From positions 1,538,253-1,602,252 of the forward strand of contig CM030937.1 in NCBI GenBank assembly GCA_018136815.1: a stretch of DNA of 64,000 nt. The letters are read 5' to 3'. Shown piece by piece: positions 1-10,812 of this stretch. The translations under genes and the position numbers were made by a program. The notes under the pieces were generated by a model. It had not been told where the DNA came from. It worked only from the letters and a program-made list of their open reading frames with translations, and made no database searches. This DNA is from Isochrysis galbana (Eukaryota; Haptophyta; Isochrysidales; Isochrysidaceae). Every line of letters begins with the position of its first letter. Within the stretch, counting starts at the first letter, position 1.

Positions 1-57
1 ACAACAGGAGGGGAGCGGCGCGCGCTCCATGACCCAATCTTTTTGGTAGAATAGCTA
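1..57 (-). repeat. Partial copy of the hairpin-ATG leader repeat (A type)
   Basis: Read on the minus strand, the block GGTCATGGAGCGCGCGCC matches the copies at 22915-23097, 40222-40402 and 52183-52372. The adjacent hairpin is degraded: the two arms no longer pair well. The copy runs off the left window edge. Confidence 0.5.
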
Positions 58-157
58 ATTGCTAGGAAGCGCTCACATGGTGCATTTCAAATGCGTGACA
101 CTGACATTTCTCTTTCGTCGTGTAGACGTGATTCAATCAAAGAAGGTGGTCGGCCAC

Positions 158-1849
158 CTAGATTGGCAGCTTGTTTTCTACTTTGCCGCCTCGCGGCTTG
201 AACCTCGACATCCGCGGCGATTTTTGCAGGACAATGACTTCACGTCTTGGACTTTCATCTCCCTCGGTTATCTGTGAGTTGGGCTTGGCGGTGCGAGGTG
301 CCATCATGTGGTCTTCTGGAGCAGCGACCTCCGCCAAGGGTATCGGTATGAAGCCCGGGATTTTGTCCTGAAGGAGAAAGAGAATAGAGATGTTCCAAAA
401 GGGCCAACCTCCTGTGGGGGCACCGAGGGGAGCTGCGATGGCCTTCCAAGCTCCATCGTTGAGCACTGCAAGAACGCATGCGACGACAGCCATTAGAATC
501 GCTTGTCGGTTTGGCATGAAGAACGTCACTGCCGCAATCGAGCTGAGAGCGGCGTTGTAGCCATAGTGCCCAGCTAAAACTGCAGTGGCATCAGCACCCA
601 GGGCGGTAGCAAAGCCACACCCAATAAAGGCCCCGCAGAAGGCAGCAATCGCAGCGATGCGTGAGTAGAACACCATCCCGAGTAGCATGAGCCCCCCACT
701 GAGAGGCGACCCACAAAAGACAATTTGGCCGACTGACGTTAGTGATGCCTCGAAGAGCGCCTTAAATTCCACTGCGCTGATTCCCCTCGATCCATGGTCA
801 ACCTTCAGATTGGGCTGAATAAACGAGGCAGCTTCGAACTGATCGAATGAATACGATGCCAGCACAAACATCACTGCAACTATATGGAAGGGCAGAGTGA
901 GAGGTGGAGTCTTGAATGCTGAGATGAGGGCGTTGCCCAAAGCAAGCTGCAGAAATGTCGTCAACGCACCAAGCACGATGCTCACAGAAAGCACGCCCGG
1001 ATCCCATGCGTCGTGGGCCAGGAAGGTTGCAGTGCTCAGCCCCGTCAGCAAGCCATTGTAACCAAATAGCCCCGTTTGCAATAGGTTGGCATCAACGCCT
1101 AACAGCAGGGCCCCTGCAGATGACCCCAGAATCCCGAGAAGCCCGCAGACTGCGACATACGCAGCATGCGCGTTTTCGCCACTTTTTGTGCCAGCTGCGA
1201 ACAGAGCCCCCATCAAGAAGAGTCCGGTGACAGGGCTGTTGCAGATGACGCACTGCGACATGCCCCGTAAAAGTGAGTCCAAGAACTGCGTCACCGGATT
1301 CTGCGCGGTATTACGGGCGGCCCACGCCATGGTCCCTTTGAGCACGCGCAAGCGACGCAGAAAGGGAACCAGAGTGGTGATGCGATAAAGCGCTTTATCG
1401 ACGATGAACGAACGGGCCTTGAACTTTTGGGGAGCGGGGCGTGGAGCCTCCCAGGTCGAGTAAGGCGCAAGGGTCTGGAGCTTCTGGATCCGATTCATCA
1501 CTACGACGAGTTGTACGGCTTGCTGGAAAGATGGAGGGGCTTTTTGAACGGTCAGGAGAGAAGGCGTCCCTGTCTCCTCGCCCGCCGGGACCTGTGCACC
1601 TGCCTGTGCCGGAGGAGCCCCTTTCGAGTGCAGCAGACTCCTCACTTCACAGCTCCCCACTGGTTCTCCCTCGCTCTCCCTCGCGACAGGGGCGATACCC
1701 GCGGACCCGCGGGCAAGATCCAACACATTGATGTCCGACTCACTCCCCATGGGGATCACGCGCGCGCTCGAGGGCATTGGCGACCGAGGTCGGCAACACG
1801 GCGAGCAGCCGAGCCTCTCAGCTCTAAGGCCCACCCGGCCACCGGCCAA
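158..1849 (-). CDS. Urea transporter (UT/SLC14-type channel)
   Basis: Predicted multi-pass membrane channel for facilitated urea movement. The reading frame is 563 codons. The first 190 or so residues are hydrophilic and poorly conserved in appearance; the rest is hydrophobic and falls into two similar halves, as in UT proteins. Each half has the G-x-x-G-Y-N motif (GLFGYNGLLTGL, then GHYGYNAALSS). The first half has the P-x-x-T-x-P-F pore-type motif (PPLTLPFHIV) and the second a divergent counterpart near GGWPFWN. The start is uncertain: the most upstream ATG gives the coordinates listed, and an internal ATG at 1750 (MGSESDIN) is a plausible alternative. No intron is needed across the membrane domain. 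In algae, urea channels serve nitrogen uptake or redistribution of urea-cycle products; which applies here cannot be told. Family call is confident, start is not. Confidence 0.85.
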   Translation of the reverse strand: MAGGRVGLRAERLGCSPCCRPRSPMPSSARVIPMGSESDINVLDLARGSAGIAPVARESEGEPVGSCEVRSLLHSKGAPPAQAGAQVPAGEETGTPSLLTVQKAPPSFQQAVQLVVVMNRIQKLQTLAPYSTWEAPRPAPQKFKARSFIVDKALYRITTLVPFLRRLRVLKGTMAWAARNTAQNPVTQFLDSLLRGMSQCVICNSPVTGLFLMGALFAAGTKSGENAHAAYVAVCGLLGILGSSAGALLLGVDANLLQTGLFGYNGLLTGLSTATFLAHDAWDPGVLSVSIVLGALTTFLQLALGNALISAFKTPPLTLPFHIVAVMFVLASYSFDQFEAASFIQPNLKVDHGSRGISAVEFKALFEASLTSVGQIVFCGSPLSGGLMLLGMVFYSRIAAIAAFCGAFIGCGFATALGADATAVLAGHYGYNAALSSIAAVTFFMPNRQAILMAVVACVLAVLNDGAWKAIAAPLGAPTGGWPFWNISILFLLQDKIPGFIPIPLAEVAAPEDHMMAPRTAKPNSQITEGDESPRREVIVLQKSPRMSRFKPRGGKVENKLPI

Positions 1850-2039
1850 CGCCTTGCTCGTACCGGATTACAAGTACTACTCCTACCTCTGTCTCAAAAC
1901 TGAAGCCTTTGGCGGTTTCAAGCCGATCAGAGAACACATGAACAAAAACTTTCTTGTTAGTTAGAGAGCGAGTACACTGGGGCGAACGCCCCTCCATGGT
2001 TTTGAGCGTACAGCCTCAGAGGTGGCCCTGTATATGTTA

Positions 2040-2100
2040 CCCCCCAGGAGCCAACGCCCCCCAGGAGCTATCGGGGGCCCCCAGGAGCTATCGGGGGGAA
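2040..2100. repeat. Short tandem GGAGCTATCGGGGG-type repeat
   Basis: Three to four imperfect copies of a CCCAGGAGC(TATCGGGG) unit lie in the otherwise featureless 1850-2243 gap between the urea transporter start and the next mobile element. A loose inverted repeat TTACCG...CGGTAA occurs at about 2161-2196. Confidence 0.5.
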
Positions 2101-2243
2101 ATTTTCTCCCGATCGCCATATCACAGAGTGCCGTCATCTGCCAACACAATCCATTGGTCCTTACCGATAGAATCATCTTTACCGGTAACTTTGTCTGCCA
2201 GATTCCTTTTCATCAAGTCATCAGTCTCTTTCATCATGTGCAC

Positions 2244-2710
2244 CAACTAAGGTTATACTTGGTTGCCCCATGGGGGGGCACGAGCCCCCCCCCTCTCTCC
2301 ACTCCTCCCCTGCCATGGGGGAGGAACCACCCATGCTCCTGGCACGCCTGATGGCTTGCCAGGAGCAGAATGCCCTGCTGACCCACTCTCTCACTGGCAG
2401 GCTTGAGGCTTGCCTGCCTCGCGCGTCCTGGCCTGTCGTGGCCAGCCCATCGCTCCAACCCCCCCTCCCCCCCTGTTCGACAGGCAGACAGGTGCAGATT
2501 GGGGACCCCTGAGGCACAGGAGCGCCAGCGAGGGAGAGGGGAGAGGCAGGGGAGGCCAGGGCCCAGCCCCAGCCTCCTCTGCCCCCTGAGCTGGCCTCCA
2601 GAGGCCTCCAGGGGTCGCCAGGGGCAGCTGCAGGCCTGTCGCAGGCGCGCCATCGCGCGTGCCTGCAGGAGAGGGGAGAGAGAGCGCGGAGAAGGGGGTG
2701 GGCGGAGCGA
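2244..2710 (+). mobile_element. B-type hairpin-ATG element with Gag-like short ORF
   Basis: It opens with a hairpin at 2244-2265 (CAACTAAG, 6-nt loop, CTTGGTTG), then an ATG at 2270 that begins an 80-codon frame to 2512. An in-frame internal stretch, MGEEPPMLLARLMACQEQ, also occurs in slightly changed form in the copy at 46960-47407 on the other strand. Parts of the block recur at 38705-38850, and the 26930-27222 and 36560-36728 pieces belong to the same group. The Leu/Gln-rich character suggests the N-terminus of a Gag-like protein, but no diagnostic domain is visible. Confidence 0.55.
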
Positions 2711-3240
2711 TGACGAATTGTGATGGCCCATAGGGCCTGAGGGCAATGAGGAAGGAGGCATGCCGGCGGCAGGCGCGGCGGAGGAGACGACTTCAGAGGG
2801 GCTGACGGGCTGAAGCCCGTCAGCAGAGGAAGGCGGGCAGGCGGGCTTGGGCGAGGGCGAGGACGGCGGCGAGAGCGACATCGAGCGAGTAGCGAGAGGC
2901 GAGGGTGAGTGAGAGGAGGGCTGTGATGGCAGGGGCTGGCGAGGCGAGGCGAGTTTGTTGGGTACGAGTGTTACGAGAGCGAGAGCGACGAGAGCGAGAG
3001 CGACGACGGATGACGACTGACGACAGGACGACGGACAGAGACACCCAGGAAAACACCCCGACTCTCGCCCCACGACTTTCTCACATAACTCGACTGAAAT
3101 CAAACCCAAACACTCCGATCAGACAACAACGGACGACGATCAAAGGGCGATCTGTCGGCGATCTTGTCTGGAACGGGAATCGCACCATAACGGAATCGAG
3201 GGGCAATCTTGCTACGCAGGATTCCAAGAGACCTACCAAA
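2711..3240 (-). mobile_element. Retroelement 5' leader and start of a Gag-like ORF (copy 1)
   Basis: On the minus strand a C/T- and CG-rich leader runs into an ATG at 2881 and a Ser/Pro-rich peptide beginning MSLSPPSSPSPKP. The 240 bp at 2711-2948 match 10584-10806 closely and in the same orientation. The same peptide pattern (MS-x-x-S-x-SPSPKP) opens the copies at 26766 (-) and 28548 (+). I read this as the shared 5' end of a retrotransposon Gag gene. Nothing of the downstream gag or pol remains attached. Confidence 0.5.
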
Positions 3241-3674
3241 TAAGACGAAAGGAGTGCGATGTGCCTAAGGGGGAGATGCGAAGAGGTCGCAAATTAAACC
3301 TGATTGCCCCCAGAAGCAGATAAAGAACCGCAGGGGAGATAGCAAATTAAACCTATCTGCGAGGCGCCTGGGAGGAAGAAAGGTGGGGAAACTTCCCTTC
3401 TCTTTCGAGAGGAAGAGAGAGGGCGCTCCACAACCCACGATCCCATGCATCCAAGCGAAGCTTTTGACCGAGAACGAGAGAAAGCAGAGAATTATAACGA
3501 TAAATACCGAACGACGAAGAGAAGAGCGAAGCCTAACGAGTGTCGATTCGCGAATGCGACACCCCCCTGCTAGGATCGAGCGTCCCGCGAGGAAAGAAGA
3601 GAACCTAACGGACATCGGAGAGCTCCAAGCAAGCCACGAGAAAGGCAGAAGAGCAATCCTGAACGAGACCGAAT

Positions 3675-4085
3675 GAGCCAAGAGCGAAGAGCGAATAAAT
3701 CCGAAGAGCGAATGAAACAATAAATCTGAAGAGCGAATGAAACAATAACAATAAATCCGAAGAGCGAATGAAACAATGAATCCGAATGGATGGAGAGCCG
3801 CGCGCCAAACGTCGAACCAAGACGGAAGACGTGATGAGCGACGCACCGAGAAGTTACGAACAATCGAGGACCGATGAGAACGCGGAACGACGGGAATCGA
3901 GAATCGAGAACGAGAAACGAAGAACGCGGAACGACGAGAATCGAGAATCGAAGAACAGAAACGAAGAACGCGGAACGACGAGAATCGAGAATCGACGATG
4001 AATCGAAGAACGAGAAACGAAGAACGCGGAACGACGAGAATCGAGAATCGAGAATCGAAGAACGAACGACGAACGACGAACGACG
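3675..4085. repeat. Two tandem-repeat tracts
   Basis: At 3680-3790 a unit of about 30 bp (AATCCGAAGAGCGAATGAAA core) is repeated about four times. At 3870-4085 a unit of 50-65 bp built from GAACGCGGAACGACGAGAAT plus ATCGAGAATCGA is repeated about four times with variable numbers of the sub-repeat. Open frames crossing them are by-products. They lie between the Gag-type leader and the pol fragment, in a 3250-5040 stretch with no other recognisable content. Confidence 0.7.
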
Positions 4086-5039
4086 AACTATAAGAATAGT
4101 GCGCGACGATCGAAGAGACAGGAAGTACCACACCCGTCCGGACGATAAAGTGTAGAATCGGCGGCCGGCGCGGCAGACCGCAGGACTCAACGCTGCAACC
4201 CATCCTCTTCTCTCTTTTACGAGAGTTTTACCTGGATGTTTGGGCGGTGTGGCGGCACCCAAGTCACAACGCGGCGTCTCCTGTTCTTCGATATATGAGT
4301 AGTCGAACAGCCAACGGCGAAAGGCGGCGAGATATCACGACGGGCTCGGCACGTCACGCGCGAGCTAAACGACGAGGTACGGGGGTCTCCTGACAGAGCG
4401 CAGCGAAAGGGGAGGGAGATCCATCCTCCGTGGTCGAAAGGGGGGCGAGCCATACCTCTCTTCCCGCGGGGGGAACTATTCGGCGGCCGCGGGGGGAAAA
4501 TTCGGCGACCGCGGGGGGGAACTGGAAAAGAATTCCCGTACGTTCCCGTACCGCGATCAAACGTAAACGACGGCGTTGAGAGATATCTGAAGGGGCGTGA
4601 CAGTCGCGACTGTCAGAAGAACGCAGAGGGTGTATCGAGGAGAGAGACGAGGGTGCGATCCGATGGCGACAGGCGTGCGAGAGCCTCGGAGCGACAGCGA
4701 ACGAAGGTAGGCGAGGCAAGGGCAGCGTGCGCAAATGCGTGGGAGCCAAACCACGGGGAACCGCGCGACGATCCCGACGAGTACCACCACTGCCCGAGGA
4801 CGAAGACCGCGTGCTGCGGCCGCATCATTGGACCTGCAGGGTTGGCAACAGACGGGCGGGCTGAGACGGGCGAATGGGAGACATGAGCAACGGGGCCACT
4901 GTGCGAGGACGGTGCGAGACGAGGCGAGCGGCGCGGGGCCTGATGATCCGAGCCGGTGGTCTCGGATCCCACGGGAGCTTCGATCGCGTGCGACGTCGGT
5001 GGAGTTGAGACACAGAGAAAAAGAGAATCTCGAGAACCT

Positions 5040-5910
5040 TGGCCTCGAGATAGACGATCGATAGCCTCTACGGTGAGCGGCAGAGGGCTGTCCGAGATGC
5101 GAAGCTTCGAGTTCGTGTCGCGATAGTCGACGCAGAAGCGAACGGATCCATCTTTCTTACCGACGAGAACAACCCGCGAAGCCCAAGGCGAATTCGACTT
5201 GCGGATGATGCCTGCCGCCTCCATCTCGGCGACGTGCTTGTCGACGATGGCGCGGCCCTCGTCGCCCATCTTGGACGGAGCGTGCCGGTGGGCTGTAGCA
5301 CCGGGCAGGAGAGGCAGCTCGACCTCCATGACATGCGTGTGCCGAGGGTTCTTCGGGTCGAGGGCGAACGCGTCGACATGCCGTGCCAGCAGGCAGCGTA
5401 CGCGCTGCTTCTGGGACGGCGACAATTGCTCGTCGGGATCGATGGTGATAGCGTTCAGGAGCGCGCGCTGTGCCTCGGTGAGCGAGGACTCGGGGTCGTC
5501 TCCTTCACCGGCAGCAGTTGACCGAGCTTCGTGCAGCTTGTACTCGATGTGGGCCGACGCCACCCAAGGCAGCTTAACGGCGAGTTTCGAGGGAACAAAT
5601 CGGCCAGTCCATCCAAGATTTGGCTGGCGACAGCAGACGGATCGGCAGCGACGGAGCTCAAGGCAAGAACTAGCGTTGAGCGCTCGTAATCGAGAGCATT
5701 GAACGAATGATTCGAGGACGACGAGAGCGACGAAGGAGGTAGCGAACGAACGGCAAGAGAGAACGGAACTCCCGGAGTCGAATCGTCCCCACCACATATG
5801 AGCAGATGGGGGTGACTCCGGATCGATTGAACGACTGAAACGAAAACGCGAACTTCGGGAACGACGGCATCGCAACCTAGGGTACCATCCCCAGATTGGA
5901 ACGACAACAA
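5040..5910 (-). pseudogene. Ty3/gypsy pol fragment: N-terminal reverse transcriptase
   Basis: On the minus strand the frame contains the start of a Ty3/gypsy reverse transcriptase: a variable linker, then IIRKSNSPWASRVVLVGKKD and VRFCVDYRDTNSKLR, the first conserved RT blocks. The sequence leaves homology a few codons past EAIDRLS, before the catalytic blocks, so no active site is present. Upstream, the frame jumps near 5595 between two registers that each hold part of the same pre-RT region. This is a truncated, frameshifted relic. It is a close relative of the RT piece at 31475-33075. Confidence 0.8.
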
Positions 5911-6799
5911 GAAGGCTTTGCTCAGCCGTCCGAGGGACGGCGAGCTCGTAGATCGGAGAGGCGAAACATTAGAGGTACGAAATGAAACGCGAAAGGGACG
6001 TAGCGGGAATTTTTAAGAAGATTTTTTTGTAAGGGTTTTGTGCGAGGTGTAAGTGTTGTAGAATCACCGTGCCCAGGGTTATCTTCGTGAGTGCCCCAGT
6101 GCCCCAGGCCCCAGGTGTCCCAGGTTCTGACCCCCTATCACTGTCTCACTCACTGTCTGTCATGCTGTCATGACCCTCCTGCTTTTTGTTGCCGCCCTGG
6201 CTGCTTCCTGGTAGCCAGCGCGATATGGAGCTCCCACCCAGGTGTGTGCCACTGCCATGCCTCTGCCCATGCCTGCCTGCCTGTCCCTGCCAGACTCGCA
6301 CTCGCTCATCGCACTCGACGAGCCTCGAACTGCAGCATGCGCACCTCACCGCAAGCGAGCGTCATCCCATTGCACCAAGGGGGAGACCTTGGGGGCAGTG
6401 GGATGTGCCCTCTTCCTCCCCTGCCCCTTCTGTCTGCCTCAGGGTGAGCCCTCTGCAAAAATCTGCGATGAACTCGTGTCGAAGAACGCCGTCACCGGCG
6501 TCTTTTCACCAAAACGCCCAAGCGCATCGCCTTATCGTCCCACTCTTCCTTTCTTACATCTCCACCCCAAGGCCCTTTGGCATGGAGGAGGTGTTTCCTC
6601 TCCCTCTATTCTTTCCCTTATGTCTCAGGTCTCTAGCTTTGGTGGAAATCTCTCCCCCATCATAAACACGCAAGAGGAATCTCGCGGTTTCCTGAACCTC
6701 TCTCCTATGCACGTTTGCACGCAATTCTCACTCTCACTTCAGCCACCACCCCTCACTCCCCCCCTTCTGGGATGGGGTGGACTTCTCTTCTCTGATAAA
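5911..6799. other. Stretch without recognisable genes
   Basis: Pyrimidine-rich unique sequence. Overlapping frames exist on the plus strand (6186-6901) but have no recognisable motif, no codon-use support and overlap one another. I see no gene here. Confidence 0.5.
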
Positions 6800-7040
6800 T
6801 GGTTGCAGGCCCCGGAAGCACCCCTTCGTGTTCGTCTCTGGTGTGCTCTACCCTGTTCTGCTCGCTGTCATGTCCCCCGACCCCGCTCTCACGCCATGTA
6901 ACAGGACCTATCAAAGCGCTTCCTCACCACCGTCGCGCCCTCCCTCTCCCTCCACACATCGCACCACCCAAGCCTCAACACAGCCACAACCAGCTCACAC
7001 ATCCACCAACACAACTACCTCATTCTCACCTCAATTCACT
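6800..7040 (+). repeat. Dispersed 230-bp repeat, copy 1
   Basis: Matches 12285-12515 over its full length with scattered differences. Both copies carry the same frame (MSPDPALTPCNRTYQ then Ser/Pro/Thr-rich), so the unit may be part of a retroelement ORF, but no domain is visible. It is followed at 7050-7200 by a run of G-rich reiterations (CTGCGGAGGGGCGGGGAAA type). Confidence 0.65.
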
Positions 7041-7239
7041 TGTCACAGGGGGGGAGGCAATCTGCGGAGGGGGGCGGGGAAATCTGCGGAGGGCGGGGGA
7101 ATCTGCGGGGGGGGGGGGGAACTGCGGAGGGGCGGGGAAACTGCAAGGGGGGGGGGTGAAATGCAGAAGGGGGGGGAACTGCGGAGGGGCGTAGTTCTGT
7201 TACCTGCTTTTCTGACCTTAATTAAACGCGTGGACAACA

Positions 7240-7430
7240 CTTACCGTAACGGTAAATAATAAAACTCAAATCCTCGAATTTCGAGACGAAAATCGGCGAA
7301 CCTGGACTTGAGCCCAGGGAGAATCCGAATCTGCACGCCTTGCGTGACCACGAAGAACATAGAAGACGGTATATTACGAAGAAGGCTCGTACTCATGCCG
7401 AAATATTCATGCCAAAAGGCCTGAATACAA
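7240..7430 (-). repeat. Dispersed repeat shared with 50890-51094
   Basis: The stretch around GAACCTGGACTTGAG and GAATCCGAATCTG recurs at 50890-51094, where it adjoins the 3' end of a retroelement-type ORF on the minus strand. That makes it a likely 3' flank of the same element family. A small palindrome TTACCGTAACGGTAA sits at about 7241-7255. Confidence 0.6.
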
Positions 7431-8065
7431 CAACGCCTCGACGAGGTTCGCTACGCGCGGAGCCGAATGGTCGAGGCAGTCGAGGAGGGTGGACCCGAGC
7501 CAGACAACGGCGTCGCGGTCAGAATGCTGCGGGGTAGAGTGCTGCGGGCGCATCAGGAGGTCGCGGACGGCAGGGTGGTGTTGGTGCTGGCTGCAGCGCG
7601 CTCGGATGAGACCGAGCGCGCCAGTACGCATGCTGGTCGGGGTGGAGATCCGTGCGGAGCGATTGCAAATACCGGCGGATAGGGGCTTGAGGTGGGGCTG
7701 GGCCTGCCAGGGTGGCGGGGCGGTGGGCAGTGGCGGCGGTGGTGGTTGATGTCGATGCGAATGGCGCGGTGGCGGCGGTGGCGGCGGGGTCTTCCGGGTG
7801 CAGCGGGTAGAAGGCTCGAGGGTACCCTCGGTTGGACTGGATGGTGGCAGGAATTATTATTATTATCACTTCTCACCTACTTGGTTTCGACGCACCACAC
7901 ACCACACCTATACGCCACAGCACCCATCTTCATCCTCACTTGCTGCGGACTCGGTCATCGCCCTCGCGAATGAAGAATTCTTTTGCAAGACGTCCAGCAT
8001 CGGCATCGGACAACCTTCTCATTTCAAGAGAGGGCTTCAGCCATGGAGCAGCCGCCGGGTCCAGA
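7431..8065. other. Unassigned GC-rich stretch
   Basis: Frames on both strands (for example the minus-strand frame at 7519-7869) are Ala/Pro/Arg-rich and unrecognised. A short (ATT)n run lies at 7853-7866. It is downstream of the DUF1499 gene on its coding strand and could hold that gene's last exon or 3' UTR. Confidence 0.3.
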
Positions 8066-8269
8066 TCACCGTACATCTCGCGCTGATTTGCCTCTGCCTA
8101 CAGAGCCGTCACGCAAGAGGGCAGGGCTGTCACTCAAAAGGTGGGGTTCTTTCATTGCCGAAAGAAAGGTATGGATAAGCCACAAACAATGGGAATGTTC
8201 GAGCACCCTTACTTGAGCCACGCTAGCTTTCCTCATCGCATGGCAAGAGGGCAAGGAGGTCGGGCTCAC

Positions 8270-8935
8270 CGGGACGAGGTCTCTGTTTGTGAACCCGTAT
8301 TCATCGCGGTCGTAGGTCGCGGGGCCGAAGCTATCAAACGGCGACTCGACGACGACAAGAGCTCGTCGCCGGTTGCGCAGAACCTCCACTTTCTCCCAGC
8401 CAAGTGCGATGCGCAACTTTTCCATTCGATCGCGGTTCGCCCCAAAGTCACTGGGAGTCTCGCCGCGCCTCGCCGCTCGGAACTGGACCAGAACATCGTT
8501 GGGTGCGAAATACCATTCGGCGTCGTCCACAACCTCACCACCCAAGGGCCCACGGCTGACAAACTGCGCAGCAAGATACCGGTCGTCCTCGAGGACCACA
8601 CGCCCTCCAAACTTTTTCTCGACGAGACTGCGCAGCCTCTTCATTGCCTTGCGAGGTTCCTCTTCCGCGATCCAGGGGTTGTCCCAGACGGACGGGCGAT
8701 CGTCCTGAGAGGAGACGCATGCCGCTGAGCAGTCGGGGAAGAGTCCTGGCGCTGGCCCACCGAGCCACCGCTCCGCAGCGGTGGCGTCTGCACGGGCTGG
8801 TGCGGCGGCGGCAGGTGTGAAATGTGCGCACGATCCAGCGAGGCAGACCCGCGCGATCACGCCCCTCCGGCCAATCTCGAGCCGGGCCGCGGCGGTGGCA
8901 GGCAGCAGCAGGAGCAGCAGCAGGTCGGTCGGCAT
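8270..8935 (-). CDS. DUF1499 family protein with N-terminal signal (C-terminal exon unresolved)
   Basis: From ATG 8935 the protein starts with a hydrophobic signal-like segment (MPTDLLLLLLLPATAAARLE), then an Ala/Arg-rich stretch and a second Ala-rich segment near residue 45, a layout compatible with a bipartite plastid or thylakoid leader. Residues 70-220 carry the DUF1499 pattern: DRYLAAQFVS, DDAEWYFAPND, VLVQFRAARRG, SDFGANRDRMEKLR. DUF1499 proteins occur in bacteria and in plastids; their biochemical role is unknown. A good splice donor (CCCG|GTGAGC, GT at 8269-8268) follows NRDLVP, and the sequence after it reads like intron, so I end the exon at 8270. Without splicing the frame would run to a stop at 8066. 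Divergently transcribed from eL32, 313 bp apart. Confidence 0.75.
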
Positions 8936-9248
8936 CTCTGCGCCGAGATACCGGGGGGAGCAAGGGACATGTCCGCCTCCCCCCACTCCCAACAGCTGCG
9001 GTGGGGAAGCGAAGTTCTATAATAGAACAATAAAAGCCTTCACGCCTCGGGCCCCCCCTTCTCGGTGATATTTCTAATACCATTCTCTACAAAACAAAGA
9101 TAACAAATACCTGGTCTCCTATACCGGGGGAGGGCACAGAGCGAGGGGGGGGGGGGGGCGCATCCGACCGAGTTGGCCGTAGCAAAGGGCTACGCGGAGT
9201 CCTCGTGGAGCGGGAGCCGCACGCGAGAGGCGCCGCGCAGCCTCCAGC
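8936..9248. promoter_or_regulatory. Shared divergent promoter region
   Basis: The 313 bp between the ATG of the DUF1499 gene (-) and that of eL32 (+) must hold both 5' UTRs and promoters. It contains a palindrome GTTCTATAATAGAAC near 9015-9029 and a run of about a dozen G at 9146-9158. No TATA box in a convincing position for either gene. Confidence 0.45.
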
Positions 9249-10058
9249 ATGGCGCCCGTCCCCTTGCCGCACAAGAAGATCGTGAAGAAGAAGACGAACA
9301 AGTTCAAGCGGCATCAGTCGGATGAGTTCGTGAAGGTTAAGGAGAGCTGGCGCAAGCCCCGTGGTATCGACTCGCGGCAGCGGCGCAGGTGAGAGACAGG
9401 AGACCCCTCGGCAGAGCCACGCTGCGCTCTGCAGCCACTCGACGACAGGAGGCTCGGGCAAGGGAGAGGAACGTGGCTAGGCACGAGGGGGAAAGAGGCG
9501 CAGTGGTCTGCGGCTCTCGTAGCCACGACTTGCTGTAATGTCAGGGGGCTCCGCGTGTGCAAGTCAGTCTGAGCTGTGGGGGGCGCTGTCTGCATCTGCG
9601 CTCCGTGGGTGAGATGGGCCTGTTCCTTCGCTTTGTCGTGCTCTCGTCGCCGCTCCATCGTGCTTTTCCCGCTGACATATGTCAGGTTCAAGGGCCTGAC
9701 CCTTCTGGTCAACGTGGGTTACGGTTCGGACAAGAAGACACGCCACATGGTTCCTGGCGGCTTCTACAAATTCACGGTCAGCACCGTCAAGGAACTTGAC
9801 GTGCTGCTCATGCAGAACCGTCGGTATGCGGCGGAGATTGCGCACAATGTGTCCGCGCGCAAGCGCAAGGAGATTGTGGAGCGTGCTGCACAGCTGAACA
9901 TCAAGGTTCTCAACGGCGGCGCTAAGCTCAAGGCAGAGGAGAACGAGTACGCGCCTAGCTCCCACCTTGCCCAAGCTGTGCACCTGCATGCGTCTTTCTG
10001 GTCTGCGATCTGGTTGTCATTTTTCTCATCCGCGTGCACCGTATTCCACTGCAGGTGA
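9249..10058 (+). CDS. RPL32: 60S ribosomal protein eL32, three exons
   Basis: Large-subunit ribosomal protein. Exons: 9249-9388, 9686-9946 and 10055-10058; joined they give 134 residues, the family's usual size. Exon 1 encodes [20 protein letters not shown] and the [20 protein letters not shown] block. Exon 2 carries [39 protein letters not shown] and [14 protein letters not shown], all hallmarks of eL32. Intron 1 (297 nt, AG|GTGAGA...CAG) is phase 2. Intron 2 (108 nt, GA|GTACGC...CAG) leaves a last exon that supplies only one coding base plus the stop, G-TGA, restoring the C-terminus EENE-stop. Reading through intron 2 would add 37 unrelated residues and happens to use the same stop. High confidence in gene and splice sites. 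Confidence 0.95.
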
Positions 10059-10583
10059 TCTATTGCCGGTGAGTCTGTGGGTCACGTTGGTTTGTCCCGG
10101 CCTGTCTTCTCTCGTGGCCGTGCTTCCGGTGATCAGGCAGCCGAGGTTGGCCGCTTGTTGTTGCCTCATGTTGCGTGGTGCGGACCTGGTGTTGCGGTGC
10201 GGACCTGGTGTTGCTGTGCGGAGAGTTGACGGTCGATGACTTTGTAACGCGTTCTTATATCTACGTTTGGCGGGCAGCATTATCCGCCATAAATGATTCT
10301 TGACGCACTTTGAAGCCGTCGAAAGGCAGCTAGGGGTGGCATGTCTAGCTAGCATCCATGCCGTTGAAGTGCGCATGCTACATGACATGTGCCAACGCAT
10401 CCACCATGGAGCCTGTTGCGGGCAGGGGGAGAGCCACCCAAAGGGATTCTTGCCTAGGGAAGCGTTCCCTCGTAGCCTCCCCTCTCCCATGCCTTGGCTT
10501 ATGCCGATGCTATACAATTACAATAATTTCCCCATTTCGTCCCCCCGCGTGTCAAGGAAGTCACGTCCCCTTCCGGCCCCCAT
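10059..10583. other. 3' flank of eL32, no gene seen
   Basis: Probable 3' UTR, with a tandem duplication GCGGACCTGGTGTTGC at 10180-10215 and a T-rich stretch beyond. No conserved frame. Confidence 0.4.
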
Positions 10584-10812
10584 TTGACGAATTGGGATGG
10601 CCCATAGGGCCTGAGGGCAATGAGGAGGGAGGCATGCTGGCGGTAGGCGCGGCGGAGGAGACGACTTCAGAGGTGATGACGGGCTGCCGCCCGTCAGCAG
10701 AGGAAGGCGGCTTGGGCGAGGGCGAAGACGGCGGCGAGAACGACATCGAGCGAGAGGCGAGGGCGAGTGAGAGGAGGGCTGTGGTGGCAGGGGCTGGCGA
10801 GGCGGCCCTCGA
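10584..10812 (-). mobile_element. Retroelement leader and Gag-like start (copy 2)
   Basis: Close duplicate of 2711-2948, same orientation. On the minus strand the ATG at 10746 opens MSFSPPSSPSPKPP. Truncated at both ends; joins LINE-type sequence at about 10813. Confidence 0.5.

Noticed and set aside
955-1964. Plus-strand frames opposite the urea transporter
   Set aside because: Shadows of the minus-strand gene with no recognisable motif.
2234-3109. 291-codon minus-strand frame treated as one protein
   Set aside because: It crosses the junction of two repeat families and overlaps the opposite-strand element; the pieces occur separately elsewhere.
9947-10055. C-terminal extension of eL32 ending FHCR
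   Set aside because: The segment is a GT-AG intron; splicing restores the conserved terminus exactly.
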